Assembly: GCA_038199755.1 (NCBI GenBank)
Contig: JBBPYR010000250.1
Location: forward strand, 1-6,172
Length of the DNA stretch: 6,172 bases
Direction of reading: 5' to 3'
Source: JBBPYR01 sp038199755
Lineage (GTDB): Bacteria > Chloroflexota > Ktedonobacteria > Ktedonobacterales > Ktedonobacteraceae
Part shown: one piece after another, positions 4,786-6,172 of the stretch
Layout: each line of letters opens with the position of its first letter
How positions within the stretch are numbered: position 1 is the first letter of the stretch
The notes under the pieces: model-generated
Databases searched by the model: none
Told to the model about the DNA's origin: nothing
Seen by the model: only the letters and a program-made list of their open reading frames with translations
Translations under genes and position numbers: made by a program

Positions 4786-5721
4786 TTACTTGAGCTTGTG
4801 AAGCACCATTGCACGTACCGCCTGATAGCTTTGTTCCTCGCCGCCTTTGGCGTAAAAGCGCATGGCTTCCAATGTTACATAGCACTGGTAGCAGAGGATA
4901 CGTTCTTCATATGCGGGGATAACGACCCCGTGTGCTTGATAATACTGTTGAAAGTGCTCGCGCACATGCAGCATGGGATACCAATAGTCCAGTATAGCGA
5001 CATCATAGATAAAATCCCCATACCTTGCATCAAGCCAGTCTAATATGGCCGTGAGTCTGCCATGCAAGGCGAGCATGTTGTTGAGGCTCATACTTCCATG
5101 TATAAGGTAGCGCTCTTCAGGACAAAAGTTGAGCAAGCGCAGCATATGTTGATAAATGTGTTCAAAGACATCACGCTCCAAAAAGGTATCATCGAACATA
5201 TGGTGCCATTTCCCAAAGTAGTCTTGCTCAAGTTCCTCCTGGTCTACCTTTTTGAGAAAGTTATGCCAGCTAGAGGACATACCTCTCCCTTGATAGTCGA
5301 ACACGCCATAACCTTGGGTGTTGCTTATATCAATGTGATGAATGGCATCTAACGTCTCAATAATTTGGGGCAGCAGACCTTCAACCTCCTCATGTGTGTA
5401 GTGCGACAATGTTTTTCCAGGCATTTTACGCGAAATGGCAAAATGCAGGTCTCCCAGGCGACCAACTTGCAGTATTGGTGGCATGGGGATCTGGCTTGAG
5501 GCAAGCTTCCGCCAGAGATACTCCTCTTTGGGAAAATTGGACGTGAGCATCTTATCCAGGTTGAAACGGATGATATAGTCTTGTTCGCCAGAGTGAAATG
5601 CAAAGGTTCGTGCCACTGAGCCACCTTCGACAGGGCTAAGGTCGCTTATTGGTAGTGCAAAATGCTCGCTCAGCAGTGTGAACACCTGTGTATTCTCAAC
5701 AACGGGTCTGAGATCAGGCAT
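4786..5721 (-). CDS. APH-family (hygromycin kinase-like) protein with altered catalytic motif
   Basis: A 311-residue protein with the aminoglycoside phosphotransferase/choline kinase fold. The N-lobe is at about 25-100, with YIIRFN (49-54) and EEYLWRKL (66-73). The middle segment GYGVFD plus a following SW (137-152) and the core LIHGSMSLNNMLA (206-218), ILDWLDARYGD (226-236), IYDVA (238-242) resemble hygromycin B 4-O-kinase-like proteins. The Mg-binding Asp228 and Asn215 are present. The catalytic Asp of the HGD motif is replaced by Ser210 (codon AGT at 5092-5094; two base changes from GAT), so phosphotransfer may be lost or altered. The start ATG has a near-perfect TAAGGAGG 6 nt upstream. 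It follows the aminotransferase after 38 nt and is probably co-transcribed. Frame and length are intact, so it is not an ordinary decayed gene. Substrate unknown; a resistance role should not be assumed. Confidence 0.85.
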   Translation of the reverse strand: MPDLRPVVENTQVFTLLSEHFALPISDLSPVEGGSVARTFAFHSGEQDYIIRFNLDKMLTSNFPKEEYLWRKLASSQIPMPPILQVGRLGDLHFAISRKMPGKTLSHYTHEEVEGLLPQIIETLDAIHHIDISNTQGYGVFDYQGRGMSSSWHNFLKKVDQEELEQDYFGKWHHMFDDTFLERDVFEHIYQHMLRLLNFCPEERYLIHGSMSLNNMLALHGRLTAILDWLDARYGDFIYDVAILDYWYPMLHVREHFQQYYQAHGVVIPAYEERILCYQCYVTLEAMRFYAKGGEEQSYQAVRAMVLHKLK

Positions 5722-5759
5722 GAAAAGCCTCCTTAGCCTTGCAGATATGGCATTGATAT

Positions 5760-6172
5760 TTATAACAGCGTGGCGAGGCGTTTGACGCCTTCCTCGATTT
5801 GTGCGGGTGTGAGGGCGCAGAAGGGTAGGCGCACAAAATGGTCGCCCAGATGTGTGCTATCGGCCTGCTCATCAATGGGGTCTGCGAAGAAGTCGCGTCC
5901 ATTGGTGAGGGCAAGGCCGCTCTCCTGAGCGCGTTTGAGCAGGGTGCTGCCATCGGTCTGCTCCGGTAGTGTGACGCTGACGAAAAAACCGCCCTCCGGC
6001 TCGGCAAAGGGAATGCCTGCTAAGTGCTGCTTGAGGGCCGAGACAACGGTGTGCAGACGTGGAGCATAGAGTTGCTTGAGTTGCTCAAGGTTCGAGACGA
6101 AGTAGCCGCGCTTGTGAAACTCGACTACCGCAGCTTGCGTGGGCAACACGGGTGCCAGGATGGTGTCTTCGG
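5760..6172 (-). CDS. PLP-dependent aminotransferase (class I/II), C-terminal part
   Basis: The last 136 codons of a fold-type I aminotransferase; the frame is open to the window edge with no start. The upstream residues LAPVLPTQAAVVEFHKRG match the segment after the PLP-binding Lys in LysN/MocR-like and 2-aminoadipate-type transaminases. PEGGFFVSVTLP and the C-terminal HFVRLPFCALTPAQIEEG, with the Arg that grips the substrate carboxylate in this fold, complete the small domain. The PLP lysine and the large domain lie outside, as does any N-terminal GntR-type DNA-binding domain, so enzyme and MocR-type regulator cannot be told apart. The protein ends KRLATLL with TAA at 5760-5762. It is upstream of the APH-like gene on the same strand. 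Confidence 0.88.
   Translation of the reverse strand, partial: EDTILAPVLPTQAAVVEFHKRGYFVSNLEQLKQLYAPRLHTVVSALKQHLAGIPFAEPEGGFFVSVTLPEQTDGSTLLKRAQESGLALTNGRDFFADPIDEQADSTHLGDHFVRLPFCALTPAQIEEGVKRLATLL

Noticed and set aside
5062..5352. Plus-strand open frame of 96 codons
   Set aside because: It is antisense to the APH-like gene, which has clear family motifs and a strong ribosome site.
4786..5721. Calling the APH-like gene an antibiotic resistance gene
   Set aside because: The family includes many non-resistance kinases and the catalytic Asp is missing here.

Overview
The window looks like chromosomal or large-replicon DNA from a mesophilic, GC-moderate bacterium. The best guess is Chloroflexota, perhaps a Ktedonobacteria-like organism. 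This rests on the combination of a fixC-fixX-etfB module, a hygromycin-kinase-like APH gene, a DinD-like N-terminus and many intergenic palindromes. It is an impression from protein style, not a computed placement.

Layout from left to right. A truncated minus-strand gene at 1-84 starts like a DinD/BRO-type protein. Next comes a 57-nt hairpin lying directly behind a small minus-strand gene (259-765) of unknown function with a C-terminal zinc-ribbon motif. A gene-free stretch (766-1163) holds three strong hairpins. Then follows a minus-strand electron-transfer module transcribed fixC (2454-3764), fixX (2093-2365), etfB (1164-2039). A divergent promoter region separates fixC from a plus-strand class I SAM-dependent O-methyltransferase (4114-4701). 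A shared hairpin terminator lies between the methyltransferase and a convergent minus-strand pair: a PLP-dependent aminotransferase (C-terminal part, 5760-6172) followed after 38 nt by an APH-family kinase-like gene (4786-5721).

How the genes work together. FixC (flavoprotein quinone reductase), FixX (two-cluster ferredoxin) and EtfB (electron-transfer flavoprotein beta subunit) are three of the four parts of the EtfABCX/FixABCX complex, which oxidises NADH and splits electrons between quinone and a low-potential acceptor. The fourth part, EtfA/FixB, is not in the window; the DNA downstream of etfB encodes something unrelated. The aminotransferase and the kinase-like gene probably share a transcript but have no evident pathway link.

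Main points of interest. (1) Three 30-nt palindromes share GATCAT...ATGATC ends and identical length but have different, still paired cores, which is the pattern of a conserved structured element. Two of them sit just behind stop codons. (2) A second intergenic repeat (TMGTAGGR...) supplies the stop codons of both fixC and fixX. (3) The APH-like protein has Ser where the catalytic Asp of the HGD motif should be. (4) The fix module lacks etfA. I did not find a clear undescribed multi-gene system; the hairpin family is the best candidate for something new.
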